Positions 29,119 to 39,888 are shown, numbered from the stretch's first letter. The stretch is 64,000 nt of DNA from Pantoea sp. Mb-10 (GCF_021272205.1 NZ_JAJSDX010000001.1:496001-560000), one strand, 5' to 3'. Notes: a model not told the origin generated them from the letters alone. Program-made: numbers and translations.

Positions 29119-30006
29119 ATGATTAAGCAATACCTGCAAGTAACAAAACCAGGAATTATTTTCGGCAATTTAATTTCTGTGATCGGTGGATTCCTGCTGG
29201 CTTCAAAAGGCAGCATTGATTACCCCCTGTTTCTCTATTCACTGGTAGGCGTATCACTGGTGGTCGCGTCAGGTTGTGTTTTCAACAACGTGATTGACCG
29301 TGATATTGACATCAAAATGGAGAGAACGCGGAACCGTGTTCTGGTCAAAGGCCTGATCTCGGCGAAAGTAAGCCTGGTTTATGCAACCGCATTGGGTATT
29401 GCTGGCTTTGCGCTGCTGTATTTCGGTGCGAATCCGCTGGCCATGTGGCTGGCGGTAATGGGCTTCGTCGTGTATGTCGGCATTTACAGCCTCTACATGA
29501 AGCGTAATTCAGTCTACGGCACGCTGATTGGCAGCCTGTCAGGTGCGGCTCCGCCGGTGATTGGCTATTGTGCAGTCACCAATCAGTTCGACGCGGGCGC
29601 CCTGATCCTGCTGGCTATCTTTAGCCTGTGGCAGATGCCGCACTCCTATGCGATTGCCATCTTCCGCTTTAAAGATTACCAAGCGGCTAACATCCCGGTT
29701 CTGCCGGTGGTGAAAGGCATCTCGGTCGCGAAAAATCATATTACGCTCTATATTTTGGCGTTTATGATTGCCACGCTGATGCTGACGCTCGGCGGCTACG
29801 CCGGGTACAAGTATCTGGTGGTTGCAGCCGCGGTTAGCGTGTGGTGGCTTGGAATGGCACTGTCAGGTTACAAAACCTCAAACGACAAAGTTTGGGCGCG
29901 TAAACTGTTCGTGTTCTCCATTGTTGCCATCACTGCCCTGAGCGTGATGATGTCAGTTGACTTCATGACGCCAGCATCAAAAGACTTACTGACTTACGTT
30001 TGGTAA
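29119..30006 (+). CDS. cyoE: Protoheme IX farnesyltransferase (heme O synthase)
   Basis: CyoE makes heme O, the cofactor of bo3 oxidase, by adding a farnesyl group to heme B. The 295-residue UbiA-family membrane protein has the prenyl-diphosphate Mg site [18 protein letters not shown] and the second motif [17 protein letters not shown]. It ends the cyo operon, 13 bp after cyoD, and is followed by a strong terminator. Confidence 0.97.
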   Translation: MIKQYLQVTKPGIIFGNLISVIGGFLLASKGSIDYPLFLYSLVGVSLVVASGCVFNNVIDRDIDIKMERTRNRVLVKGLISAKVSLVYATALGIAGFALLYFGANPLAMWLAVMGFVVYVGIYSLYMKRNSVYGTLIGSLSGAAPPVIGYCAVTNQFDAGALILLAIFSLWQMPHSYAIAIFRFKDYQAANIPVLPVVKGISVAKNHITLYILAFMIATLMLTLGGYAGYKYLVVAAAVSVWWLGMALSGYKTSNDKVWARKLFVFSIVAITALSVMMSVDFMTPASKDLLTYVW

Positions 30007-30026
30007 ATCCAACACCGTAACCAGCT

Positions 30027-30058
30027 GAAAGGGCGCGAATTTCGCGCCCTTTCTTTTT
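30027..30058 (+). terminator. Terminator of cyoABCDE
   Basis: A perfect 13-bp stem (GAAAGGGCGCGAA / TTCGCGCCCTTTC) with a single central base, then TTTTT; 20 bp after cyoE. Confidence 0.9.
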
Positions 30059-30256
30059 GTTACCACTGCTTAAGAACAATTGTTTTACCCGCCCTGCCCT
30101 GCTCAATAAAATAGAGGTTGATGCCCACAATCATCCGCGTTGCAGGCGAAGGGTCGTGCGCGATTATCCTTGCATCGATTCAGCACAGGATTTCAGAGCG
30201 CTCACTCCGCACAGCTGCAATGGGACGTCTGACGGCACAAACTTACAGAGGTTGGA

Positions 30257-31621
30257 ATGAACGACAATAAAATGACGCCAGTAGAGCTGCGTGCTACATG
30301 GGGTTTAGGCACCGTTTTTTCCCTGCGTATGCTGGGAATGTTTATGGTTCTACCGGTATTAACGACTTACGGTATGGCGTTGCAGGGCGCCAGTGAAACC
30401 TTAATTGGCCTCGCGATCGGCATTTACGGCTTGGCGCAGGCCATTTTTCAGATTCCCTTCGGACTGCTGTCAGATCGCGTAGGCCGCAAGCCACTGATCG
30501 TAGGCGGGCTCCTGCTGTTTGTACTGGGCAGCATTATCGCTGCCATGACAACGTCCATCTGGGGCGTAATTTTAGGGCGCGCGCTGCAGGGCTCGGGGGC
30601 CATTGCCGCTGCCGTGATGGCACTGCTCTCCGATCTCACGCGCGAGCAAAATCGCACAAAGGCCATGGCGTTTATCGGCATCAGCTTTGGGGTCACTTTC
30701 GCCATTGCCATGGTAATTGGCCCGATCGTCACCCATGCATTGGGTCTTCATGCGCTGTTCTGGATGATTGCGATCTTGGCCACGCTGGGCATCGTCATCA
30801 CCTTGTTGGTCGTCCCGCGTGCGCCTGGGCATGTGTTGAACCGTGAATCTGGCATGGTCAAAGGCAGTATTCGCGCGGTGTTAGCCAATCCCAAATTACT
30901 CAAACTTAACGTCGGAATTTTGTGCCTGCATGTGTTGCTGATGTCGAGCTTTGTGGCGCTGCCCGGCCAGTTTGAACAGGCAGGCTTCCCCCCCGCTCAG
31001 CACTGGAAAATTTATTTAGTCACCATGCTCGTTGCCTTTGTTGCCGTGGTACCGGTGATTATTTACGCCGAAGTGAAACGTCGTATGAAGCGGGTGTTTG
31101 TCAGCTGCGTGGCGCTGATCATTATCGCTGAAATCGTGCTGTGGGGCGCGGCAGGTCATTTTTGGACTTTGGTGATTGGCGTGCAGCTTTTCTTCCTCGC
31201 CTTCAACGTCATGGAAGCCATCTTACCTTCGCTGATCAGTAAGGAATCGCCTGCGGGCTATAAAGGCACCGCCATGGGCATTTACTCCACCAGCCAGTTT
31301 CTTGGCGTGGCGATTGGCGGCAGCATCGGCGGCTGGATTTTCGGTCATTTCGATGCACAAACGGTATTTTTAGTGGGGGCCATCGTGGCCGCGGCTTGGC
31401 TGTTTGTGGCCATGTCGATGCAGGAACCGCCCTATGTCAGTAGTCTACGTCTGGTCTTGAGCGATGCGGTGCTGGCAGTCCCGAACCTTGAAAAGCGGCT
31501 CAAGGCGCAACCGGGCGTCAGTTCGGTATTTATCGTGCCGGAAGAGAAAAGCGCCTACATAAAAATCGACAGCAAAGTGACCAGCCGCGTTGAACTGGAA
31601 GCGCTGCTGGCCAGCAGTTAA
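30257..31621 (+). CDS. yajR: MFS transporter YajR
   Basis: YajR is a 12-helix major facilitator protein (about 1-390) with a C-terminal cytoplasmic ferredoxin-like YAM domain (about 390-454), seen here as SLRLVLSDAVLAVPNLEKRLKAQPGV onward. Motif A is in GLLSDRVGRKPLI. A crystal structure of the E. coli protein exists, but the substrate is unknown. ATG 30257 has AGAGG upstream. In E. coli yajR is followed by yajQ; here an alcohol/aldehyde module lies between. Confidence 0.95.
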   Translation: MNDNKMTPVELRATWGLGTVFSLRMLGMFMVLPVLTTYGMALQGASETLIGLAIGIYGLAQAIFQIPFGLLSDRVGRKPLIVGGLLLFVLGSIIAAMTTSIWGVILGRALQGSGAIAAAVMALLSDLTREQNRTKAMAFIGISFGVTFAIAMVIGPIVTHALGLHALFWMIAILATLGIVITLLVVPRAPGHVLNRESGMVKGSIRAVLANPKLLKLNVGILCLHVLLMSSFVALPGQFEQAGFPPAQHWKIYLVTMLVAFVAVVPVIIYAEVKRRMKRVFVSCVALIIIAEIVLWGAAGHFWTLVIGVQLFFLAFNVMEAILPSLISKESPAGYKGTAMGIYSTSQFLGVAIGGSIGGWIFGHFDAQTVFLVGAIVAAAWLFVAMSMQEPPYVSSLRLVLSDAVLAVPNLEKRLKAQPGVSSVFIVPEEKSAYIKIDSKVTSRVELEALLASS

Positions 31622-31653
31622 GTTAAGGGCGTCCCCGGGGATGCCCTTGTGCT

Positions 31654-32694
31654 TTACAGGGACATATCAATAACAATGCGCCCTTCAATTTTCCCGGCGT
31701 GCATACGCGCAAAGATATCGTTGATGTTGCTCAGCGGCTCGACCGCAACATTCGCTTTCACCTTATGCCGCGCGGCAAAATCCAGCGCCTCTTGCAGATC
31801 TTTTCGCGTACCTACGATGGAACCGCGCACGGTGATCCCATCCAGCACCATATCGAAAATCGACAGATCGAATTTCCCCGGCGGCAGGCCGTTTAGCACC
31901 ATGGTGCCGCCACGACGCAGCATGCCGATGGCCTGCTCAAACGCTTTCGGCGAAACAGCGGTGACCAGCACCCCTTTGGCACCGCCAAACTGCGCATGGA
32001 ACGCACTGGCCGGATCGCCCTGACTGGCGTTCGCCACCACGCTTGCCCCGAGGCGTTTTGCAAAGGCCAATTTGTCGTCATCAATATCTACCGCCGCCAC
32101 GTTCAACCCCATTGCGACCGCGTATTGAATAGCCATATGGCCGAGACCGCCGATGCCAGAAATCACCACCCAGTCGCCTGGTTTGGTGTCGGTCATTTTC
32201 AATCCTTTGTAAACGGTGACGCCTGCACACAATACCGGGGCGATTTCGGTATCGCTGAGGTTGTCAGGAATAATCCCGACGTAGTTGGCATCCGCCAGAC
32301 AGTATTCTGCAAAGCTGCCGTTTACTGAATAGCCCGCGTTCTGCTGGGATAAGCAGAGCGTTTCCCAGCTATCAAGGCAGTGCTCACAGTGGCCACAGGC
32401 GGAATAGAGCCACGGAACGCCAACGCGATCGCCGAGTTTCAAATGCTTGACCCCTTCGCCTATTGCGACCACTTGGCCCACACCTTCATGACCGGGAATA
32501 AACGGTGGAGAGGGTTTAACCGGCCAATCCCCTTCTGCGGCATGTAAATCGGTATGGCACACGCCGGTGGCGCTGATTTTCACCAAAATTTGCCCTGCGC
32601 CGACCTGCGGCACTGGCACGTCTTCAATCACCAACGGTTGGCCGAACGCTTTTACCACGGCGGCTTTCATGCTGGTTTTAATCTGCATCGTCAT
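31654..32694 (-). CDS. adhP: Zinc-dependent alcohol dehydrogenase, AdhP type
   Basis: A 346-residue medium-chain dehydrogenase that would oxidise primary alcohols (probably ethanol) with NAD. Catalytic zinc ligands are in [16 protein letters not shown] and GHEGVGQV. The structural zinc lobe shows four cysteines in [15 protein letters not shown], and the nucleotide fold has [16 protein letters not shown] 32694 or 32688 could start it. It lies 30 bp after the aldehyde dehydrogenase gene and shares its direction, so alcohol to aldehyde to acid could run in one operon. It is nearer to the ethanol-active group than to general threonine-type enzymes; this is judged by eye. The symbol gives the class, not proven orthology with E. 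coli adhP. Confidence 0.88.
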   Translation of the reverse strand: MTMQIKTSMKAAVVKAFGQPLVIEDVPVPQVGAGQILVKISATGVCHTDLHAAEGDWPVKPSPPFIPGHEGVGQVVAIGEGVKHLKLGDRVGVPWLYSACGHCEHCLDSWETLCLSQQNAGYSVNGSFAEYCLADANYVGIIPDNLSDTEIAPVLCAGVTVYKGLKMTDTKPGDWVVISGIGGLGHMAIQYAVAMGLNVAAVDIDDDKLAFAKRLGASVVANASQGDPASAFHAQFGGAKGVLVTAVSPKAFEQAIGMLRRGGTMVLNGLPPGKFDLSIFDMVLDGITVRGSIVGTRKDLQEALDFAARHKVKANVAVEPLSNINDIFARMHAGKIEGRIVIDMSL

Positions 32695-32724
32695 CTTTCA
32701 CGCTCCATTTACACGGATGGGAAT

Positions 32725-34245
32725 TCAGAACAAGCCCAAAGGCGCGGTACTGTAACTCACCAGCAGGTTTTTGGTTTGCTGGTAGGCGCTGAGCGCCATT
32801 TTGTGCGTTTCACGTCCCACGCCTGACTGCTTATAACCGCCAAAAGCCGCGTGCGCCGGATAAATGTGATAGCAATTCGTCCACACCCGCCCCGCCTTGA
32901 TACCGCGCCCCATGCGATAAGCGAGGTTAGTATCGCGCGTCCACACGCCGGCCCCAAGCCCAAACTGCGTCTCGTTGGCGATAGCCAGCGCTTCTGCCTC
33001 ATCTTTGAAGGTAGTTACGCCAATCACCGGTCCAAAAATCTCCTCCTGGAAGCAGCGCATCGTATTCGTGCCCTTGATCAAAGTCGGCTGAATATAGAAG
33101 CCCTGTTCAAGTTCGTGCGCCATGCTAGCGCGGTCACCGCCGGTTAAAATCTCGCCGCCCTCTTCCCGCGCGATGGTGATGTAAGAGAGAATTTTATCGA
33201 ACTGTTGGCGTGACGCCTGCGCCCCGATCATGGTATCGGTATCCAGCGGATCGCCCCGGCGGATCGCCGCCACTTTCGCCATGACGCGCGCCATAAATGG
33301 CGCATAAATGGATTCGTGAATCAGTGCCCGCGACGGACAGGTGCACACTTCGCCCTGATTGAAAAAGCCCAGCACTAGCCCTTCAACCGCTTTGTCGATA
33401 AATTCCGGTTCGCCGTCCATTACATCAGCAAAATAGATGTTCGGTGACTTGCCGCCTAGCTCGACGGTACAGGGAATGATGTTTTCAGCCGCGCAGGCCA
33501 TAATGTGACGCCCCACCGGCGTGGAGCCGGTAAAAGCAATTTTGGCGATACGCTTGCTGGTTGCCAGCGCTTCACCGGCTTCCCGGCCAAATCCCTGCAC
33601 AATGTTCACTACACCCGCCGGAAACAGATCGCCGATAAGCGTCATCAGCAGCGTGATGGCCAGCGGCGTCTGCTCTGCAGGTTTCATGACCACGCAGTTA
33701 CCGGCGGCCAGCGCAGGCGCCAGCTTCCACGCGGCCATCAGCAGGGGAAAATTCCAGGGGATAATTTGTCCCACCACGCCAAGCGGCTCGTGGAAATGAT
33801 AAGCCACCGTGGTCTCATCAATCTCCGCCGCGCTGCCCTCTTGCGCACGCAAGCAGCCTGCGAAATAGCGAAAATGATCGATGGCCAGCGGTAAATCGGC
33901 GTTCAGCGTTTCGCGAATCGGCTTACCGTTGTCCCAGCTTTCCGCCACCGCCAGCATTTCAAGCTGCGCCTGCATGCGGTCAGCGACCTGCAACAGCAGA
34001 GTCGCACGATACTGCGCGCTGGTTTTACCCCATGCCTCAGCCGCCTGGTGAGCGGCATCCAGAGCCAGATCGATGTCGCGCGCGTCAGAGCGCGGAAATT
34101 GGGCGATCTCGCTGCCGTCAACGGGCGAGATGTTGGTAAAATATTCACCGCTCAGCGGAGCAATGAACCGACCGCCAATGTAGTTGCCGTAACGTGCCTG
34201 AAATGACACAAGCGCGCCAGGGGTGCCGGGATGAGCATAACGCAT
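32725..34245 (-). CDS. NAD(P)-dependent aldehyde dehydrogenase (AldB/ExaC type)
   Basis: A 506-residue aldehyde dehydrogenase that would oxidise acetaldehyde or similar aldehydes to the acid. It has the cofactor site [11 protein letters not shown], the catalytic Glu in [12 protein letters not shown] and the nucleophilic Cys in [15 protein letters not shown], where a second Cys follows two residues later, as in AldB/ExaC enzymes. ATG 34245 has AAGGAG eight bases upstream. A sigma-54 promoter lies about 75 bp before the gene, and a sigma-54 activator gene is divergent, so control is direct and local. E. coli aldB is controlled differently. Confidence 0.9.
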   Translation of the reverse strand: MRYAHPGTPGALVSFQARYGNYIGGRFIAPLSGEYFTNISPVDGSEIAQFPRSDARDIDLALDAAHQAAEAWGKTSAQYRATLLLQVADRMQAQLEMLAVAESWDNGKPIRETLNADLPLAIDHFRYFAGCLRAQEGSAAEIDETTVAYHFHEPLGVVGQIIPWNFPLLMAAWKLAPALAAGNCVVMKPAEQTPLAITLLMTLIGDLFPAGVVNIVQGFGREAGEALATSKRIAKIAFTGSTPVGRHIMACAAENIIPCTVELGGKSPNIYFADVMDGEPEFIDKAVEGLVLGFFNQGEVCTCPSRALIHESIYAPFMARVMAKVAAIRRGDPLDTDTMIGAQASRQQFDKILSYITIAREEGGEILTGGDRASMAHELEQGFYIQPTLIKGTNTMRCFQEEIFGPVIGVTTFKDEAEALAIANETQFGLGAGVWTRDTNLAYRMGRGIKAGRVWTNCYHIYPAHAAFGGYKQSGVGRETHKMALSAYQQTKNLLVSYSTAPLGLF

Positions 34246-34319
34246 TGTAAACTCCTTGCCGTAGGGTCAGTTATTATCAGTTTTTCCGTCCGCGTGGGTG
34301 CGGTCGTCGACAACGTATT

Positions 34320-34336
34320 TGCAGGCGGTGTGCCAA
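34320..34336 (-). promoter_or_regulatory. Sigma-54 promoter of the aldehyde/alcohol dehydrogenase genes
   Basis: Minus strand: TTGGCAC, five bases, CTGCA. The -24 element is perfect and the -12 has one mismatch (CTGC for TTGC). It lies about 75 bp before the aldehyde dehydrogenase start. Confidence 0.82.
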
Positions 34337-34441
34337 CCTTGCTTTCGTGACGACATTAAGGAATTTAAGATTGTTATTCAGTGAGTTAACGCAAAAGCTT
34401 CGCGTAGCGCTGACTGACGCTACCCATTAAAAGCTGCAGGT

Positions 34442-34493
34442 GTGTTGCAGTTCGCAACACGCTAAAAACCAAATGGCTACAATGCTGCAACAC
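34442..34493. promoter_or_regulatory. Palindromic upstream activator sites between ald and the activator gene
   Basis: A perfect palindrome GTGTTGC-AGTTC-GCAACAC occupies 34442-34460. Its half GTGTTGCAG recurs in inverted orientation at 34485-34493. These sites are about 105-155 bp upstream of the sigma-54 promoter and 25-75 bp before the activator start. They are probable binding sites of the AcoR-type protein, which may also control its own gene (inference). Confidence 0.7.
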
Positions 34494-34517
34494 TGATTAC
34501 TCGTCATGAGGTCCGTT

Positions 34518-36284
34518 ATGCAGGAAAATCGCGTTGCGTCTGTCACCGCTTCTAGCCCGTTTCTCAGCGACTCTTGGTTCCGCAGCCAGCTATATGGCCT
34601 TGACCGCACCGCCGATGATTTTCCTCGCCTGCGGCAGAGCGAACTGGCCGATGCGCTGGTCAACAATCATGCCCTACAGCAATTTGCCCAGCCGGTGATT
34701 AAGCAGTTGACGCAACAGCTGCGGGAAAAGCAGGCAGTGGTGATATTGACGGATGCTTCTGGCTTGGTGCTGAACACCGCAGGCGATCTGCCCTCCCTGG
34801 AGAAGGCGCAGCGCCACGCGCTGGCTCCCGGTAATCTCTGGAGTGAATGCGGGCGCGGCACCAATGCCATCGGCACCGCTCTGGCAATCGATGAGTGCTG
34901 CGAGATTGAAGGGAGACAGCACTATTTAACGGCCAATCAGGCGCTCTACTGCGCGGCCATGCCGCTGCAAATGCCGAATGGGCAAATCGCGGGGGTAGTG
35001 GATATCTCTGGGCCGGCGCACTTTTCCCATCCGCATACGCTGAAATGGGTTAAGGTCGCTGCGCAGCAAATTGAATATCTGTGGATCAAGCAGAGCTTGC
35101 ACCCGCAGCAGTGGCTAATGAGCCTGCACGCCGATCCGGCAGGGATTGATACCCGCGAGGAGTTGCTGCTGGTGTTTTCTGATAACCTGCTCACCGCCGC
35201 TAATCGCCTTGCTATGCGCGCGCTAGCGCTAAAGCCCGATCAAGTGGGCACGATCTCGTTCCAACAGCTTTTCCCGGCGTTGCCGCAGCAGGCGAGCCGC
35301 CTGCCCTTGCCGGTAAATTATCACCAGCAGCGCTATTATTTTCGGCTGCGCGCGCCCGAACGCCTGATGCTGTCTGTACCGCCCTTGCCCGCAGAACCGC
35401 CTTTTACGCCGCCTTACGAGGAGGAAAAACTGGTGCGTCTGTTAAACGCGGGCGTGTCCTTATGTATTCACGGTGAAACCGGCAGCGGCAAAGAGCATGT
35501 AAGCCGCGCCCTGCATCAACAGAGCCGCTGGCGCACGGGGAAATTCGTGGCCATCAACTGCGCGGCGCTCCCGGAAACTCTGATTGAATCAGAGCTGTTT
35601 GGCTACCAGGCTGGCGCGTTCACCGGGGCCAGTAAACAGGGTTATATCGGTAAAATCCGTGAAGCCGATGGCGGCGTGCTGTTTCTGGATGAAATTGGCG
35701 ATATGCCGCTGGCGCTGCAAACGCGACTGCTGCGCGTGCTGCAGGAAAAAGAGGTGGCGCCACTGGGTTCCACGCAACGCTGGCCGGTTAATTTTGCCGT
35801 GATCTGCGCAACCCACCGTGATTTATCACAGCGTGTCTCCGCAGGCGCGTTTCGCGAAGATCTGCTTTATCGACTGCAAGAGTTCTCCTTGACGCTGCCA
35901 CCGCTGCGCGTGTGGCCCCATCCGCAGCGATTCATTCAGGCACTTTGGCGGGAGCTGGGCGGAGCGTCGCGATGCATTACGCTCGCGCCGTCGTTACTGG
36001 ACGCGCTGGCCGCGCAGCCGTGGCCGGGTAATGTGCGGCAACTGCGCAGCGTGTTACGCGTGCTGCTGGCCTTGGCGGACGAGGGAGAACGCTTGACGGA
36101 ACAGCATCTGCCAGCCGAATACCGTTCCGCTGTGGCAGCCCCCACGTTAGGCAGGCAGCATCACGACGACAGGCTTATTGCTGAAACGCTGCAGCGTTTT
36201 AACGGCAATATTTCACAAACCGCTCGGGCGTTAGGCATCGCGCGCAGCACGCTTTATCGTCGAGCTGCGCGCGGTAAGCGGTAA
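34518..36284 (+). CDS. AcoR-type sigma-54-dependent activator
   Basis: A 588-residue regulator of the AcoR/DhaR class. A GAF-like sensor region lies at about 60-190 (LAIDECCEIEGRQHYL). The AAA+ domain has Walker A GETGSGKEH, the sigma-54-contacting motif GAFTGA and Walker B GGVLFLDEIGD. A C-terminal Fis-type helix-turn-helix reads NISQTARALGIARSTLYRRA. I prefer ATG 34518 (MQENRVAS), which has TGAGG six bases upstream; ATG 34506, four codons earlier, lacks a site. The inducer is not readable from sequence; acetoin, glycerol or alcohols are known for relatives. It is divergent from the two dehydrogenase genes. Confidence 0.9.
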   Translation: MQENRVASVTASSPFLSDSWFRSQLYGLDRTADDFPRLRQSELADALVNNHALQQFAQPVIKQLTQQLREKQAVVILTDASGLVLNTAGDLPSLEKAQRHALAPGNLWSECGRGTNAIGTALAIDECCEIEGRQHYLTANQALYCAAMPLQMPNGQIAGVVDISGPAHFSHPHTLKWVKVAAQQIEYLWIKQSLHPQQWLMSLHADPAGIDTREELLLVFSDNLLTAANRLAMRALALKPDQVGTISFQQLFPALPQQASRLPLPVNYHQQRYYFRLRAPERLMLSVPPLPAEPPFTPPYEEEKLVRLLNAGVSLCIHGETGSGKEHVSRALHQQSRWRTGKFVAINCAALPETLIESELFGYQAGAFTGASKQGYIGKIREADGGVLFLDEIGDMPLALQTRLLRVLQEKEVAPLGSTQRWPVNFAVICATHRDLSQRVSAGAFREDLLYRLQEFSLTLPPLRVWPHPQRFIQALWRELGGASRCITLAPSLLDALAAQPWPGNVRQLRSVLRVLLALADEGERLTEQHLPAEYRSAVAAPTLGRQHHDDRLIAETLQRFNGNISQTARALGIARSTLYRRAARGKR

Positions 36285-36294
36285 AGAGACGGGG

Positions 36295-36786
36295 TTAATC
36301 GCGGAAGTTTTTGAACTGGAACGGCTGGCCAAGATTGCCACCGCGTACCAGCGCCATCGCGCCTTGCAGGTCGTCGCGTGATTTACCGGTCACGCGTAGC
36401 TCTTCACCCTGAATTTGCGTCTGCACTTTAAGCTTGCTGTCTTTGATCAGCTTCACCAGTTTTTTAGCGACGTCCGCCTCGATGCCTTTTTTAAGTTTGG
36501 CTTCGACGCTCCAGTTTTTTCCACTGTGCACAATCTCTTCTGGCACCTCAAGGGCCGCGCCCTCAATGCCGCGTTTCAGCAGCTTCTCACGCAGAATATC
36601 CACCAGCTGCTTCACCTGGAAATCCGATTCGCTGCTGACCTTAATGGTTTCGTTTTTTTCGTTGAGTTCAATGCTGGCGGTGACGTTGCGGAAGTCAAAA
36701 CGCGAGGACACTTCGCGGTTAGCATTTTCCACCGCATTACGAACTTCCGACAGTTCAACTTCGGAAACGATATCGAAAGATGGCAT
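36295..36786 (-). CDS. yajQ: YajQ-family nucleotide-binding protein
   Basis: A 163-residue protein of the YajQ family, two ferredoxin-like domains, seen in [12 protein letters not shown] and [16 protein letters not shown]. The E. coli protein binds nucleotides and RNA; the Xanthomonas relative binds cyclic di-GMP and acts with a LysR regulator. ATG 36786 has AGGAGAAG upstream; an upstream in-frame start adds 14 unsupported residues. It is convergent with the AcoR-type gene (10-bp gap, no visible terminator) and divergent from panE. Confidence 0.94.
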   Translation of the reverse strand: MPSFDIVSEVELSEVRNAVENANREVSSRFDFRNVTASIELNEKNETIKVSSESDFQVKQLVDILREKLLKRGIEGAALEVPEEIVHSGKNWSVEAKLKKGIEADVAKKLVKLIKDSKLKVQTQIQGEELRVTGKSRDDLQGAMALVRGGNLGQPFQFKNFRD

Positions 36787-36907
36787 CTTTTCTTCTCCTG
36801 ATACTAAAGTGACATGCATAATACGCATCTTACCGCGCTAATTAAACAGGGTACGCGGAAAGCTATAATGACGGTGTGACAATACTAACCCGCGGGCGGG
36901 AGGCTGG

Positions 36908-37828
36908 ATGAAAATTACCGTGTTGGGCTGCGGCGCCTTGGGTCAGATTTGGCTCGCCGCGCTGGCCAGGCAAGGGCATGAGGTGCAGGGATGGCTTCGC
37001 GTCCCTCAGCCCTATTGTTCAGTGAACGTGATCGATCCGCAAAGTCAGATGAGCAATGACACTTTCATTGCTAACGATCCGCTGTTCCTGGCGCAAAGTC
37101 AGCTGCTGCTGGTCACGCTAAAAGCGCCCCAGGTTTCACAGGCGGTGAAAAACCTGCAAAGCGTTCTGCCCGACGCCACCCCGATTTTGCTGCTGCACAA
37201 CGGTATGGGTACGCAGGATGAACTGCGCGATCTGCCGCAGCCGCTGTTGCGCGGTTTGACCACGCACGCGGCCATGCACGATGGCACGGTGATAAAACAC
37301 GTCGCTTATGGCATCACTCATATCGGTCCGGCCAGCCGCAGCGCAGCTGGCCTGAGCGCTATGGCGGATGTGCTGCATCAGGCGCTACCCGATGTGGCCT
37401 GGCACGACAATATTATGCCAGCCAGCTGGCTAAAGCTGGCGGTCAACTGTGTGATCAATCCGCTGACGGTGGAGCACGATTGTCATAATGGTGCGCTACG
37501 CGCCTGGCCTGAACAAATCGATACGCTTTGCCAGGAGATTGCCTGGATCATGGAGCGCGAGGGGCAGCACATTGCCGTCGATAACCTGCGCAATGTGGTG
37601 TATGACGTGATCGACAACACCGCCGATAACGTCTCCTCCATGCTGCAGGACGTGCGTGCGCGGCGACAAAGCGAAATTGACTACATTACCGGCTATTTAC
37701 TGCAGCGCGCCCGCGCGCAAGGCATAGCGCTACCGGAAAACACCCGCCTGTACGATTTTATTAAACGCAAGGAGTTTCATTATGAGCGCGAACGCATCGG
37801 TTCTGGTTTGCCTGGCACATGGCAGTGA
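36908..37828 (+). CDS. panE: 2-dehydropantoate 2-reductase
   Basis: PanE reduces ketopantoate to pantoate with NADPH, a step to pantothenate and CoA. The 306-residue protein has the nucleotide motif GCGALGQ at the N-terminus, the catalytic Lys in [16 protein letters not shown], and the family block [10 protein letters not shown]. Its last 47 bases overlap the start of yajL in another frame. Confidence 0.96.
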   Translation: MKITVLGCGALGQIWLAALARQGHEVQGWLRVPQPYCSVNVIDPQSQMSNDTFIANDPLFLAQSQLLLVTLKAPQVSQAVKNLQSVLPDATPILLLHNGMGTQDELRDLPQPLLRGLTTHAAMHDGTVIKHVAYGITHIGPASRSAAGLSAMADVLHQALPDVAWHDNIMPASWLKLAVNCVINPLTVEHDCHNGALRAWPEQIDTLCQEIAWIMEREGQHIAVDNLRNVVYDVIDNTADNVSSMLQDVRARRQSEIDYITGYLLQRARAQGIALPENTRLYDFIKRKEFHYERERIGSGLPGTWQ

Positions 37829-38396
37829 AGAGATCGAGGCGGTTACCACGATTGATCTGCTGGTCCGCGCTGGACTGCACGTCACGACGGCAAGCGTCGA
37901 AAGTGATGGATCGCGTGAGATTGTTTGCTCGCGCGGCGTGCGTCTCCTGGCGGATGCCGCGCTGGTGAACGTTGCCGATGACGACTTCGACGCCATCGTG
38001 CTGCCCGGCGGCCTGAAAGGCGCGGAAACCTTCCGCGACAGCACGTTACTGGTCGAGACCGTGCGGCAGTTTAGCTTGGCCGGGAAAATCGTTGCCGCTA
38101 TTTGTGCCGCGCCGGGTACGGTGCTGGTGCCACACGATCTCTTCCCGGTGGGAAATATGACCGGCTTTCCCAGCCTGAAAGAGACCATTCCTGATGCCAA
38201 ATGGATGGAACGCCGTGTGGTCTGGGATCCCCGCGTCAATCTCCTCACCAGTCAAGGGCCTGGCACGGCGATCGATTTTGCCCTGAAGCTGATTGATCTG
38301 CTGGTCGATAAAGAGAAGGCGCGGGACGTCGCCTCGCAGCTGGTGCTGGCCGCTGGCATCTATAACTATCAAGAGTTCGAAGAGCGAAACGCATGA
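37782..38396 (+). CDS. yajL: YajL, DJ-1-family stress protein
   Basis: YajL (ThiJ) is the closest bacterial homologue of human DJ-1. It protects proteins and metabolites from oxidative and glyoxal stress; deglycase claims are debated. The 204-residue sequence has the acid residue in [11 protein letters not shown], the nucleophile elbow [15 protein letters not shown] with Cys at about 106, and the [18 protein letters not shown] helix. ATG 37782 has AAGGAG eight bases upstream, inside panE, which supports the 47-bp overlap and coupled translation. The C-terminal tail is about seven residues longer than in E. coli. Confidence 0.95.
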   Translation: MSANASVLVCLAHGSEEIEAVTTIDLLVRAGLHVTTASVESDGSREIVCSRGVRLLADAALVNVADDDFDAIVLPGGLKGAETFRDSTLLVETVRQFSLAGKIVAAICAAPGTVLVPHDLFPVGNMTGFPSLKETIPDAKWMERRVVWDPRVNLLTSQGPGTAIDFALKLIDLLVDKEKARDVASQLVLAAGIYNYQEFEERNA

Positions 38397-38422
38397 AAAA
38401 GGCGGCCATCGGGCCGCCTTTG
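38396..38422. terminator. Bidirectional terminator between yajL and thiI
   Basis: A 10-bp stem AAAGGCGGCC/GGCCGCCTTT with an ATCG loop lies between convergent genes; A- and T-runs flank it. Confidence 0.8.
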
Positions 38423-38439
38423 CACGTTACGCGCGCGGT

Positions 38440-39888
38440 TTACGGACGATAAACCTTGACGTTTTTGAAGCCCTGCTCATGCAGATAGAGCGCCTGCAAG
38501 CGGCTCATCACGCCGCGGTCGCAGTACAGTAGCCAGGTTTTACTCTGATCGAGATCGCCAAACTGCGTGCCTAATTTATAAAATGGCAGGGACTTCACCT
38601 CCACGCCTTCCAGCGCCAGCGGCTTCTCTTCCTGCTCATCTATCGCACGAATATCCAGTACCACGTCGTTAAGCTGGAAGGCGTCTACGGTTTCAATCTC
38701 AACCACTTCTTCCTGGGTGGCTTCGGCGATTTCGCGGATATCCACATTGGTGGCTTCCTGCACCATGCGATCGAGTATCGAAAAATCGAAGTTCTGCTCT
38801 TCCGCTTCGATTTTGGCTTTAACGGCTTTCACCGTCGGACTTTTGGAAATTACGCCGCAATATTCCGGCATCGTGCGGGCAAAATCCTCGGTACCAATGG
38901 CGCGCGCCAGATCGATGATGTGCTCTTTATCGTGTGAGATCAGCGGGCGCAGAATCAGCGTATCCGACGCGTTATCGATCAGGCGCAGGTTGGTCAGCGT
39001 CTGGCTGGACACCTGACCCAGCGCTTCACCGGTGACCAGCGCCTGTACACCGTAACGCTCCGCCACCTGAGAGGCCGCGCGCACCATCATGCGCTTCAGC
39101 ACCACGCCCATTTGGCCGTCGTCGACCTTTTCCAAAATCTCCCCGACGACCGGTTCAAAATTGATGGCGACAAAACGCACGCGGTGCGATCGGCCAAACC
39201 GCTGCCACAGATAGTGGGCCACCTGGCGCACACCGATTTCATGGGCTGCGCCGCCCAGGTTAAAGAAGCAGTAATGCACACGGCAGCCGCGGCGCATGAG
39301 CATATAGCTGGACACACCGGAGTCAAAACCACCGGAGATCAGCGACAGAACGTCTTCCTGCGTCCCGATAGGGAAGCCACCCAACCCTTCGTAGCGCTGC
39401 GTGATCAGCAGCAGGCGATCGTCCTCGATCTCAAGGTTAACGGTCTCATCGGGATGCGTAAGCTGTACGCGCGCGCTCTCAATATGCTGGTTCAGGCCGC
39501 CGCCGACGTAGCGTTCGACGTCGGTGGAGCTGAAGCTATGCTTACCGCGACGCTTCACGCGCACGCGAAAACTTTTCCCCACCAGGCGCTCGCGGTTCAG
39601 CGCCAGCGTCTGCTCAAAAATGTCGTGCATATCGGTATACACCCGATCTTCAACCGCCAGCACGTGGTGAATACCGGGGATACGCGTGAGCTCTTCCGCG
39701 AGGGTGTCGCGCAGCGCTTCTTTTTTGCTGCGCACTTCAATGTGATCCCAGTGGCGTACCACGGCGATCTCGTCGTCGACGGTGCGTAAGGTGTTACGAA
39801 TATTGCCGGTCAAAATTTTGATAAAGCGCAGGCGCACCGACTGACTTTTGATGGTGATTTCAGGGAAGAGCTTGATGATAAACTTCAT
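38440..39888 (-). CDS. thiI: tRNA 4-thiouridine synthase / thiazole sulfurtransferase ThiI
   Basis: ThiI inserts sulfur into U8 of tRNA and supplies sulfur to ThiS for the thiamine thiazole. The 482-residue protein has an N-terminal THUMP domain (about 60-165), a PP-loop ATPase ([13 protein letters not shown], about 183-195), a Cys in [12 protein letters not shown] (about 344) and a C-terminal rhodanese domain with the active Cys in [11 protein letters not shown] (about 456). The rhodanese domain shows that the thiazole function is also present. thiL at 44.7 kb belongs to the same vitamin pathway. Confidence 0.97.
   Translation of the reverse strand: MKFIIKLFPEITIKSQSVRLRFIKILTGNIRNTLRTVDDEIAVVRHWDHIEVRSKKEALRDTLAEELTRIPGIHHVLAVEDRVYTDMHDIFEQTLALNRERLVGKSFRVRVKRRGKHSFSSTDVERYVGGGLNQHIESARVQLTHPDETVNLEIEDDRLLLITQRYEGLGGFPIGTQEDVLSLISGGFDSGVSSYMLMRRGCRVHYCFFNLGGAAHEIGVRQVAHYLWQRFGRSHRVRFVAINFEPVVGEILEKVDDGQMGVVLKRMMVRAASQVAERYGVQALVTGEALGQVSSQTLTNLRLIDNASDTLILRPLISHDKEHIIDLARAIGTEDFARTMPEYCGVISKSPTVKAVKAKIEAEEQNFDFSILDRMVQEATNVDIREIAEATQEEVVEIETVDAFQLNDVVLDIRAIDEQEEKPLALEGVEVKSLPFYKLGTQFGDLDQSKTWLLYCDRGVMSRLQALYLHEQGFKNVKVYRP

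Noticed and set aside
30057..30260. 67-residue frame between cyoE and yajR that overlaps the yajR start
   Set aside because: It begins inside the T-run of the cyo terminator, has no usable start signal and an implausible composition.
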